Shown: positions 16,480 to 23,446 of the stretch, in pieces | How the letters are laid out: each line of letters starts with the position of its first letter | Numbering within the stretch: the first letter of the stretch is position 1 | Assembly: GCA_036490715.1 (NCBI GenBank) | Contig: DASXDL010000010.1 | Location: 1-64,000 of the forward strand | Reading direction: 5' to 3' | Length of the DNA stretch: 64,000 nucleotides | Source of the DNA: FEN-1191 sp036490715 | GTDB lineage: Bacteria; Pseudomonadota; Gammaproteobacteria; Steroidobacterales; Steroidobacteraceae | Program-made: the position numbers and the translations under genes | The notes under the pieces: generated by a model | Database searches by the model: none | Seen by the model: the letters and a program-made list of their open reading frames with translations, nothing else | Told to the model about the DNA's origin: nothing

Positions 16480-17511
16480 TTGAGCTTGGCGACACAACCC
16501 ACGAATCTGAGCGGCGCGGGCCCGACGGTCGATAAGGCCGAGGCCGCGCACGGCATCTTTCAGCTGCCCGAGCGCCTGCCGCTGCAGCATGGCGGCAGTC
16601 TGGATCAGCCGCTGCTGGCCTGGCGCCTGGCCGGGCGCGTCGATGCTCCAGTGGTGCTGGCGCTGGGCGGCATCTCGGCGCATCGCCGCGTGTTCGATCC
16701 GGAGCAGTTGCGTGCCGGCTGGTGGCACGAGATCGTCGGGCCGGGCCGGGTGCTCGACAGCGCACGGTTGCGGGTGCTCGGGATCGATTACCTGGGCGGC
16801 AGCGGTGAATCCACCGGTCCGAGCGCCGGCGGCATGTTCCCGAGTCTGTCGAGCTACGATCAGGCCGAGGCGCTGCGGCGGCTGCTGGATCATTTGCACA
16901 TCGCGCGCCTGCGCGCCATCGCCGGGGCTTCCTACGGCGGCATGGTGGCGTTGGCGTTCGCCGAACGCTATCCCGAGCGGGTCGAGCAGTTGCTGGTGAT
17001 CAGCGCTGCGGACCGCGCCCATCCGATGGCCACCGCCTGGCGCAGCGTCCAGCGACACATCGTGCGCCTGGCGCTGGCCAGCGGCCAGGCGGCCAGCGGC
17101 CTTGAGCTGGCGCGCGCGCTGGCGATGGCCACCTACCGCAGCCCGCGGGAATTTGCCGAGCGCTTCGACCAGCCGCCGCGCCAGAGCGACGGCCGCTTCG
17201 TATTCCCGGTGGAGGACTACCTGTTCTCGCGCGGCCGCGACTACGCCGCGCAGTATCGCCCCGAGTCGTTCCTGTGCCTGTCCGAGTCGATCGACCTGCA
17301 CCTCATCGAGGCCGCGCGCGTGCGCACGCCGACCACGGTGGTGGCGGTGCGCGAGGATCAGCTGGTGCCCATCGCCGATCTGCGCTCGCTGGCGCAACGG
17401 CTGCCGCACGGCCGGCTGCATGAGCTGTCCTCGCGCTACGGGCACGATGCCTTTCTCAAGGAAGCCGGCGCGCTGCGTCCGGTGTTCGAAGCGCTGTACG
17501 GAGATAATTGA
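16480..17511 (+). CDS. metX: MetX-family L-homoserine O-acyltransferase (probably succinyl)
   Basis: 343 residues, alpha/beta-hydrolase fold. Acylates homoserine in methionine synthesis. Nucleophile Ser151 in GASYGGMVALAFAERYPERV; catalytic Asp in VREDQLVPI and His in YGHDAF. The start is TTG 16480, six bases after GGAG. Acyl donor: MetX proteins of the Xanthomonas type use succinyl-CoA despite the acetyltransferase-like fold, and the adjacent metB (which prefers O-succinylhomoserine) supports that; sequence alone cannot exclude acetyl-CoA, or serine as acceptor as in some related enzymes. Controlled by the SAM-I riboswitch; the stop TGA is directly followed by the metB GTG. Confidence 0.88.
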   Translation: MSLATQPTNLSGAGPTVDKAEAAHGIFQLPERLPLQHGGSLDQPLLAWRLAGRVDAPVVLALGGISAHRRVFDPEQLRAGWWHEIVGPGRVLDSARLRVLGIDYLGGSGESTGPSAGGMFPSLSSYDQAEALRRLLDHLHIARLRAIAGASYGGMVALAFAERYPERVEQLLVISAADRAHPMATAWRSVQRHIVRLALASGQAASGLELARALAMATYRSPREFAERFDQPPRQSDGRFVFPVEDYLFSRGRDYAAQYRPESFLCLSESIDLHLIEAARVRTPTTVVAVREDQLVPIADLRSLAQRLPHGRLHELSSRYGHDAFLKEAGALRPVFEALYGDN

Positions 17512-18672
17512 GTGACTGAGCCTGCCGATGCGACCACCCGAGCGGTGCGCGCGGGTCTGGAGAGCGACGATGTGACCGGAGCGGTGGTACCGCCGATTCA
17601 TCTGAGTGCGACCTACGCGTTTCGCGGCTACGGCGACAAGCGCGCCTACGATTACTCCCGATCCGGCAACCCGACCCGCGATCTGCTGGGGGCGGCCCTG
17701 GCGGACCTGGAAGGCGGCGCCGGCGCGGTGATCACCGGCACCGGCATGGGCGCCGTGACCCTGACGCTGCAGCTGCTGCCAGCGCGCGCGCGCCTGATCG
17801 CACCGCACGACTGCTACGGCGGCACCTATCGGCTGTTCGACGCGCTGCACCGGCGCGGCGACCTGCAGGTCGAGTTCATCAACTTCGCCGATCCGGTCGC
17901 GCTCAAAGCCGCGTTGGCGCAGCCGGCCGGCATGCTGTGGATCGAGACGCCGAGTAATCCGCTGCTGCGCCTCACCGACATCGCCGCGGTCACGGCGCAG
18001 GCGCGTGGCTCGGGCGCGCTGGTGGTGGTGGACAACACGTTTCTGTCGCCCGGGTGGCAGCGGCCGTTGAGCCTGGGGGCCGACCTGGTGGTGCATTCGA
18101 CCACCAAGTACATCAACGGCCACAGCGATGTGGTCGGTGGCGCGGTGATTGCCGCGCGCAAGGACCTCAGCGATTCGCTGTGCTGGTGGGCGAATTGCTT
18201 AGGCTTGACCGGTTCGGCGTTCGACAGCTACCTGACGCTGCGCGGCCTGCGTACGCTGCAGGCGCGGCTGGCCGTGCACGGCCGCAATGCCAGCGAGCTG
18301 GCGCGCTGGCTGACCGGTCAGCGCGAGGTCGCCAAGGTGTTCTACCCGGGACTGCCGACCCATACCGGCCACGAGATTGCACAGCGCCAGCAGACCGGGT
18401 TCGGCGCCATCGTCACCTTCGAACTGGCCGGTGGCATTCCGGCGGTCAAGGCGTTCGTGGCGGGACTGAAATATTTCTCGCTGGCCGAATCCCTCGGTGG
18501 CGTCGAGAGCCTGATAGCGCATCCGGCCTCGATGACCCATGCTGCGATGAATGAACCCGCGCGCCGTGCGGCGGGACTCACGGATGGGCTGCTGCGGCTG
18601 TCGGTCGGCATCGAAGCGGTCGAGGACCTGCGCGCGGACCTGGCCGCCGGCCTCAAGCGCTGCTGCGCCTGA
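17512..18672 (+). CDS. metB: Cystathionine gamma-synthase / O-succinylhomoserine (thiol)-lyase
   Basis: 386 residues, Cys/Met-metabolism PLP enzyme. Motifs: YDYSRSGNPTRDLL, GTGMGAV, PHDCYGGTYRLF, ETPSNPLL, and the PLP lysine in VVHSTTKYINGHSDVVGG; the C-terminus has SLGGVESLIAHPASMTH. It condenses O-succinylhomoserine with cysteine to cystathionine, or with sulfide to homocysteine. GTG start immediately after metX, same SAM-controlled transcript. Gamma-lyase or sulfhydrylase activity cannot be excluded by reading, but the context favours forward transsulfuration. Confidence 0.9.
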   Translation: MTEPADATTRAVRAGLESDDVTGAVVPPIHLSATYAFRGYGDKRAYDYSRSGNPTRDLLGAALADLEGGAGAVITGTGMGAVTLTLQLLPARARLIAPHDCYGGTYRLFDALHRRGDLQVEFINFADPVALKAALAQPAGMLWIETPSNPLLRLTDIAAVTAQARGSGALVVVDNTFLSPGWQRPLSLGADLVVHSTTKYINGHSDVVGGAVIAARKDLSDSLCWWANCLGLTGSAFDSYLTLRGLRTLQARLAVHGRNASELARWLTGQREVAKVFYPGLPTHTGHEIAQRQQTGFGAIVTFELAGGIPAVKAFVAGLKYFSLAESLGGVESLIAHPASMTHAAMNEPARRAAGLTDGLLRLSVGIEAVEDLRADLAAGLKRCCA

Positions 18673-18792
18673 GGCTCGAGCGCTGCGCCGCCGCGGTCAG
18701 CGCGGCCGCCCGCCTGTCAGCGCCGCGTGCCGTGCGGCGTTGTATTCATAGGGTGACGACAGCTGCCATGCCGGCAGCGAGCGAGGTGTCCC

Positions 18793-19374
18793 ATGGCGAT
18801 GCGTTCGGCGGTGCTGTCTATCATGGCCTGCCTGATGGGCAGCGCTGCGCTGGCGGCTTCGGCCGATGCCACTAGCGGCGATGACAGCGCCGGCAGCTGG
18901 CAGCCGCACGAGTATCAGTTCCACTACATGGGCTTCACCTCGACCTACTCGTGTGACGGCCTGGCCGACAAGCTCACGCTGCTGCTGCATCTGGCCGGGG
19001 CCGGTCCGGGTTCCAAGGCGATCCCGCTGTGCGCGCGCGGATTCGGCGTGCCCGACCGGCTGGCCGAGGCGCGAGTCAAGTTCTCGACCTTCAAGTCTTC
19101 GGATGCGGGCGCTGCGGCGGCCGCCGGCGCCGTGGCCGGCGCCTGGCGTCACGTCGAGTTCTCGCCGCGCCACCCGTTCGATCTGCAGACCGGAGATTGC
19201 GAGCTGATCGAGCAGTTTCACCAGCATCTGCTGCCGCTGTTCGATACCCGCAATGTGCAGTCGCAAATCGCCTGTGTGCCGCACCAGGAAAGCGGCTCGC
19301 ACTACAGTCTGAGCTTCGATGTGTTCGTGCCGGCGCCGAAGCCGGCGGCAGCGGCGGCCGCCAAGGGCGCCTAG
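18793..19374 (+). CDS. Secreted protein of unknown function
   Basis: 193 residues; no family recognised. A signal peptide is clear (SIMACLMGSAALAASA), so the mature protein is periplasmic or exported. The mature part begins WQPHEYQFHYMGFTSTYSCDGL and has four cysteines (in STYSCDGL, IPLCARGF, TGDCELI, QIACVPH), an even number suitable for two disulfides. A run of Ala/Gly interrupts the middle and the tail is an Ala-Pro-Lys linker. Its stop codon and that of the convergent cardiolipin synthase gene are both read from the CTAG at 19371-19374. ATG at 18799 is an alternative start. The preceding 120-base gap shows no clear promoter. Confidence 0.82.
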   Translation: MAMRSAVLSIMACLMGSAALAASADATSGDDSAGSWQPHEYQFHYMGFTSTYSCDGLADKLTLLLHLAGAGPGSKAIPLCARGFGVPDRLAEARVKFSTFKSSDAGAAAAAGAVAGAWRHVEFSPRHPFDLQTGDCELIEQFHQHLLPLFDTRNVQSQIACVPHQESGSHYSLSFDVFVPAPKPAAAAAAKGA

Positions 19375-20801
19375 AGCCACTGCTCCCAGAGCCGCCAGAA
19401 GCGTTCGCGCAACTTGCGCGTCAACGGCCGCTGCAGCCACTGCCGCCGGTCGATCGCGGCGGCGTGCTGCAGATCCTGCTGAAAATATTGCTCCAGCTGC
19501 GTGCCGGTGGCGCCGCTGATCACCACCGCATCGACTTCGTCGTTGAACAGCACGCTGCGATGATCGAAGTTCGACGAGCCGACGATTGACCATACGCCAT
19601 CGACCACCACGGTCTTGGAGTGCAAGATGCCGTCGTCGCGCTCGTAGATTTTGACCCCGGCGGCGAGCAGATCGGCGTAGTGCGACTGCTGCGCGGCCAG
19701 CGCCGGCGGCGAATCGCTGTGCGAGGGCAGCAGCAGGCGCACATCGATGCCGGCGCGAGCCGCGCGCTTGAGTGCCCGGTGCTCCTGATGGGTCGGCACG
19801 AAATAGGCCGCGGTCACCCAGACGTGGGTCGAGGCGCTGCGGATCGCCGAGATCAGCGTGGCGTAATAGCGCGGCGTGAGCTGGCCGCCGACACTGCCCA
19901 GAATACGCACCACCTCATCGCCGCGGGCGCCGGCCGGGGCCTCATCCGACGCCAGCTCGGCACGCTCGCCGCCCTGGCTGAGCCAGTGCTGCTCGAACAG
20001 CTGCTTGAGTTCGCTCACCGCCGGTCCGTCGATCTGCAGGTCGACATCGTGCCAGGGCTCCTGGCTGGCGGCCGGTTTGGCCGGCGGCGAGTCGGAGCCG
20101 GACCCTGAGTCTCCAGGCGCGCTGCCGCTTTCGTAGTCGCGGCTCAGGTTGACACCGCCGATCAGGGCCTCCTGACCGTCGGCGATCAGGATCTTGCGAT
20201 GGTCGCGATCATTGATCGACAGCGGGGAGCTGCGGATCGGATTGAATTCGCGCACCCGGATGCCGGCCGCGCGCAGCCGGTCGAACAGCGCGGCCGGCGT
20301 GCTGAGCGAACCGATGCCGTCATAGATCAGTTCGATCTGCACGCCCTGCTGCTGGCGCGCGATCAGCAGGTCCGAGAGCTGCTCGCCGTTGCAGCTGACC
20401 TCTTCGAAGATGTAGTACTCCAGGTACAAATAGTGCTGGGCCTGATGGATGGCGGCAAACGTGGCGGCGAAGGTGGCGGGCCCGTCGCGCAGCACCGTGA
20501 TGCGATTGCCGGTGTACAGAGGGCTGCCGGCGATGTTCTGCTCGATCACCAGATGGCGCTGCAGCGCGCCGGCATCCGGAGCCTGCGCGGACAGGCGCTT
20601 GAGCACTCCGGCCGTGGCCCGCGGCGACAGTGCCCCGCGCGCCCCCTGCACCTGGATCTCGGCCGCAGTGGCGGTCGCGACCGGCTCGGGCACCTCGGGA
20701 ATATGGGCGCAGCCGGCCAGCGCCATGGCCAGCACCCACAACGCATCACGAGCGCCCGGCCGGCGTCGGAGATTTACAGCAACCGGCTCGGGGCCCATCA
20801 T
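19371..20801 (-). CDS. Phospholipase D-family cardiolipin synthase, predicted lipoprotein
   Basis: About 476 residues from ATG 20801 (TTG 20810 is possible). Two HKD motifs define the family: NDRDHRKILIADG in the first half and ILHSKTVVVDG followed by SSNFDHRS in the second. Such enzymes join two phosphatidyl groups, or phosphatidylglycerol with phosphatidylethanolamine, to make cardiolipin. The N-terminus differs from ClsA: instead of two membrane helices there is RRR, a hydrophobic run and a lipobox ending LAGC (Cys31), predicting a lipid-anchored protein outside the cytoplasm. A Gly/Ser/Pro-rich insertion lies between the motifs. A phospholipase role is the alternative. Confidence 0.86.
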   Translation of the reverse strand: MMGPEPVAVNLRRRPGARDALWVLAMALAGCAHIPEVPEPVATATAAEIQVQGARGALSPRATAGVLKRLSAQAPDAGALQRHLVIEQNIAGSPLYTGNRITVLRDGPATFAATFAAIHQAQHYLYLEYYIFEEVSCNGEQLSDLLIARQQQGVQIELIYDGIGSLSTPAALFDRLRAAGIRVREFNPIRSSPLSINDRDHRKILIADGQEALIGGVNLSRDYESGSAPGDSGSGSDSPPAKPAASQEPWHDVDLQIDGPAVSELKQLFEQHWLSQGGERAELASDEAPAGARGDEVVRILGSVGGQLTPRYYATLISAIRSASTHVWVTAAYFVPTHQEHRALKRAARAGIDVRLLLPSHSDSPPALAAQQSHYADLLAAGVKIYERDDGILHSKTVVVDGVWSIVGSSNFDHRSVLFNDEVDAVVISGATGTQLEQYFQQDLQHAAAIDRRQWLQRPLTRKLRERFWRLWEQWL

Positions 20802-20842
20802 GTTTGCCAAGTTACCTATCTGCGCGGAGTGCTGCAGCCAAA

Positions 20843-21283
20843 ATGACAGAACCAGCAGCCGAGTCGCTGCGCATTGTCATCGGGGAGAACAACCCCGATC
20901 TGGCCGGAACGCTGCGCCTGCTGTTGGACGCCGAGCCCGACATGCAGTGCGTGGCCATCGTCGCCTCCTCGCGCGACCTTCTGGCCGCGGTCGCCGAGCA
21001 TTCGCCCAACGCCTTCATCGTTGACCTGTCGCTCGATGACGGCTCGAGCTTACCGTTGATTCCGAAGCTGCGGCAGCAGCTGCCGCGCGCGGCCATCGTG
21101 GTGTTCACCGGCCACAAGAATGAGGTGTTGTCCGAGCATTGCCTGCGAGCCGGAGCCGACGCCGTGGTGGTCAAGTCGGCCGCGTTCGAAGAGCTGGCGG
21201 CGGCGCTGCGGGCCTCGGCACGCCGGCCCAGCTCGGCCGGCGGGTCCGGAGGCCCCGGGCGCAGTCGCGCGCCTGACGGTTGA
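20843..21283 (+). CDS. Stand-alone response-regulator receiver protein
   Basis: 146 residues, receiver domain only. Acidic pocket GENNPD, phospho-acceptor Asp in IVDLSLDDGS, Thr in VVFTGHKN and Lys in VVVKSA are all present, so it should be phosphorylated. No DNA-binding or enzymatic output; the C-terminus is a disordered Ser/Gly/Pro tail. ATG 20843 is chosen because the domain begins right after it; a longer frame to 20630 lies antisense to the synthase gene. The partner kinase is not in the neighbourhood. Divergent from the cardiolipin synthase gene with a 41-base gap. Confidence 0.85.
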   Translation: MTEPAAESLRIVIGENNPDLAGTLRLLLDAEPDMQCVAIVASSRDLLAAVAEHSPNAFIVDLSLDDGSSLPLIPKLRQQLPRAAIVVFTGHKNEVLSEHCLRAGADAVVVKSAAFEELAAALRASARRPSSAGGSGGPGRSRAPDG

Positions 21284-21309
21284 ATTTGTTGAGCCTGAAG
21301 CACTAGAAT
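21280..21309 (+). promoter_or_regulatory. Promoter of the rimP-nusA-infB operon
   Basis: TTGAAT (21280-21285), 18-base spacer, TAGAAT (21304-21309). It overlaps the end of the receiver gene and would give a leader of about 135 bases before rimP. Confidence 0.6.
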
Positions 21310-21357
21310 CGCCGCCGCCGGTGGACGACCAGGGGCCTTGCGCCAATGTGTCGTAAA

Positions 21358-21374
21358 GCCGCAGGAACTGCGGC
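21358..21374 (+). other. Leader hairpin upstream of rimP
   Basis: Perfect 7-bp stem GCCGCAG / CTGCGGC with a GAA loop, between the predicted promoter and the leader terminator. Could be part of an antitermination or protein-binding leader structure; function not shown. Confidence 0.5.
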
Positions 21375-21390
21375 CAAGTGCTTGATTTAG

Positions 21391-21420
21391 AAAGCCCCAC
21401 ATGGGGCTTTTATTTTTTTG
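21391..21420 (+). terminator. Leader intrinsic terminator before rimP
   Basis: AAAGCCCC-ACAT-GGGGCTTT followed by TATTTTTTT: a strong hairpin plus U-tract on the plus strand. It lies downstream of the TTGAAT/TAGAAT promoter and 31 bases before rimP, so it may act as an attenuator of the operon; it resembles the rimP-leader element described in proteobacteria. It could also end transcripts from the upstream receiver gene. Confidence 0.8.
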
Positions 21421-21451
21421 TGGCCGTGTTCGCGGGATCGGGCCTTAAGCG

Positions 21452-21913
21452 ATGGCAATGCCTCTGCGCGACAAATTGATTGCGCTGACCGAGCCGTTGC
21501 TGCAGCAGCTCGGCTACGAACTGGTCGACCTGGAGTACGCCCCGGGTCGGGCGCATTCGCTGCTGCGGGTCTTCATCGATCGGCACGAGGGTGTCGGGCT
21601 CGACGACTGCGAGCGCGTGAGCCACGAGCTCTCGGCGCTGCTGGATGTCGAGGATCCGGTGCCCACGCGCTACACGCTGGAGGTGTCCTCGCCCGGGCTG
21701 GATCGGGTGCTGCGCACGCCGGAGCATTTTCAGCGCTTCGTCGGCGAGCGGGTGCGGCTGGAACTGCTGCAGCCGCGCGACGGCCGGCGGCGCTACACCG
21801 GGCGACTGGAGTCGCTCAGTGCGCAAGGGATTGAATTGAATGTGGATGGCGCCATGGTATCGGTGCCGTTTGCCGAAATCGGGCGCGCGCGGCTGGCGCC
21901 GCTGTGGCTTTGA
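21452..21913 (+). CDS. rimP: Ribosome maturation factor RimP
   Basis: 153 residues; needed for 30S subunit maturation. Family segments: LTEPLLQQLGYELVDLEY, LRVFIDRHEGVGLDDCERVS, EVSSPGLDRVL, and the SH3-like C-terminal part (YTGRLESLSAQGIELNV). Two in-frame ATGs (21452, 21458) are possible starts. First gene of rimP-nusA-infB-rbfA-truB, the usual proteobacterial order, behind a leader with an intrinsic terminator. Confidence 0.97.
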   Translation: MAMPLRDKLIALTEPLLQQLGYELVDLEYAPGRAHSLLRVFIDRHEGVGLDDCERVSHELSALLDVEDPVPTRYTLEVSSPGLDRVLRTPEHFQRFVGERVRLELLQPRDGRRRYTGRLESLSAQGIELNVDGAMVSVPFAEIGRARLAPLWL

Positions 21914-21931
21914 GTGGCGCAGGAGTTGTTG

Positions 21932-23428
21932 ATGAACAAAGAGATTCTGATGGTCGTCGACGCCGTCTCGAACGAGAAGGGCGTCGATAAGGAGATCATC
22001 TTCGAAGCGCTGGAAGCGGCGCTGGCGTCGGCTACCCGCAAGAAGCACGGCGAGGACTGGGACGCGCGCGTTGCCATCAATCGCAAGACCGGCGACTACG
22101 AGACTTTCCGGCGCTGGAAGGTATTCGCCGACGACTCCAAGGAACTCGAGAACCCGTCCGCCGAACTGCGGCTGGAGGATGGGCGCGATGTCAGCCCTGA
22201 TGCCGAACCGGGCGGCTACGTCGAACAGCCGATGGAGTCGGTGGCCTTCGGCCGCATCGCCGCGCAACAGGCCAAGCAGGTCATCGTGCAGAAGGTGCGC
22301 GAGGCCGAGCGTGCCCAGGTGGTCGAGGCCTATAAGGATCGGGTCAACACCTTGGTCAGCGGCGTGGTCAAGCGCATCGATCGCAACGGCATCTACGTCG
22401 ACCTGGGCGGCAATGCTGAGGGCTTCGTGCAACGTAGCGACATGATTCCGCGCGAACAGCTCAAGCCGCAGGATCGGGTCAAGGCATTTTTGCGCGAGGT
22501 GCGCGCCGAGCCGCGCGGACCGCAGCTGTTTCTGACGCGTAATGCGCCCGAGTTCCTGATCGAGCTGTTCAAGCTCGAGGTACCAGAGGTCGGGCAGGGG
22601 CTGATCCAGATCCTGGGCGCGGCGCGCGACCCGGGCATCCGCGCCAAGATCGCGGTGCGCAGCCAAGATCCGCGCATCGATCCGGTCGGGGCCTGTGTCG
22701 GCATGCGCGGCTCGCGCGTGCAGGCGGTATCGAACGAGATCGCCGGCGAGCGCGTCGACATCATCCCGCACGATGATAATCCGGCGCAGTTCGTGATCAA
22801 CGCGATGTCGCCGGCCGAGGTGCAGTCGATCGTGGTCGACGAGGACTCGCACAGCATGGATATCGCGGTGGCCGAGGACAAGCTGTCACAGGCGATCGGC
22901 CGCGGCGGGCAGAACATCCGCCTTGCCAGTCAGCTCACCGGCTGGGAGCTGAACGTGATGACCGAGTCGGACGCCGAGGCCAAGAGCGAGACCGAGGCGC
23001 GGGCGCTGGTCGAAACCTTCATGAAGCAGCTGGACGTGGACGAGAACGTCGCCAACATTCTGGTGCAGGAGGGCTTCTCAACGGTCGAGGAGGTAGCCTA
23101 CGTGCCGGCGGGTGAGCTGGCCGCGATCGAGGAGTTCGACGAGGGCATCGTCAAGGAGCTGCGCAACCGCGCCCGCGACGTGCTACTGACGCAGGCGATC
23201 GTCAGCGAGGAGTCGCTCGATCAATCGATGCCGGCCGAGGACCTGCTGACGCTCGAGGGCATGCGGCCGGACCTGGCGCTGGCGCTGGCGCGACGCGGCG
23301 TGCGTACGCGCGATGAGCTGGCCGAGCAGGCCATCGACGATATTTCCGATATCGAGGGTCTGTCGAGCGACGAGGCTGGCAGCCTGATCATGAAGGCGCG
23401 CGCGCACTGGTTTGAGGCGCAGCACTGA
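21932..23428 (+). CDS. nusA: Transcription termination/antitermination protein NusA
   Basis: 498 residues from ATG 21932, which follows AGGAG by 6 bases and gives the canonical MNKEILMVVDAVSNEKGV; a frame opening at 21914 is less likely. Domains: RNA-polymerase-binding N-domain (1-125), S1 domain (about 135-200, VSGVVKRIDRNGIYVDLGG), two KH domains (about 230-345, including IDPVGACVGMRGSRVQ and AIGRGGQNIRLASQL) and two C-terminal acidic repeats as in gammaproteobacteria. Modulates pausing, termination and rRNA antitermination; often autoregulatory on this operon. Confidence 0.97.
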   Translation: MNKEILMVVDAVSNEKGVDKEIIFEALEAALASATRKKHGEDWDARVAINRKTGDYETFRRWKVFADDSKELENPSAELRLEDGRDVSPDAEPGGYVEQPMESVAFGRIAAQQAKQVIVQKVREAERAQVVEAYKDRVNTLVSGVVKRIDRNGIYVDLGGNAEGFVQRSDMIPREQLKPQDRVKAFLREVRAEPRGPQLFLTRNAPEFLIELFKLEVPEVGQGLIQILGAARDPGIRAKIAVRSQDPRIDPVGACVGMRGSRVQAVSNEIAGERVDIIPHDDNPAQFVINAMSPAEVQSIVVDEDSHSMDIAVAEDKLSQAIGRGGQNIRLASQLTGWELNVMTESDAEAKSETEARALVETFMKQLDVDENVANILVQEGFSTVEEVAYVPAGELAAIEEFDEGIVKELRNRARDVLLTQAIVSEESLDQSMPAEDLLTLEGMRPDLALALARRGVRTRDELAEQAIDDISDIEGLSSDEAGSLIMKARAHWFEAQH

Positions 23429-23446
23429 TGCGGTTGGTGAGGAAAC

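Noticed and set aside
21284..21451. tRNA gene upstream of rimP, as in E. coli metY
   Set aside because: No cloverleaf, TTCGA loop or CCA end could be found; the region is a leader with hairpins.
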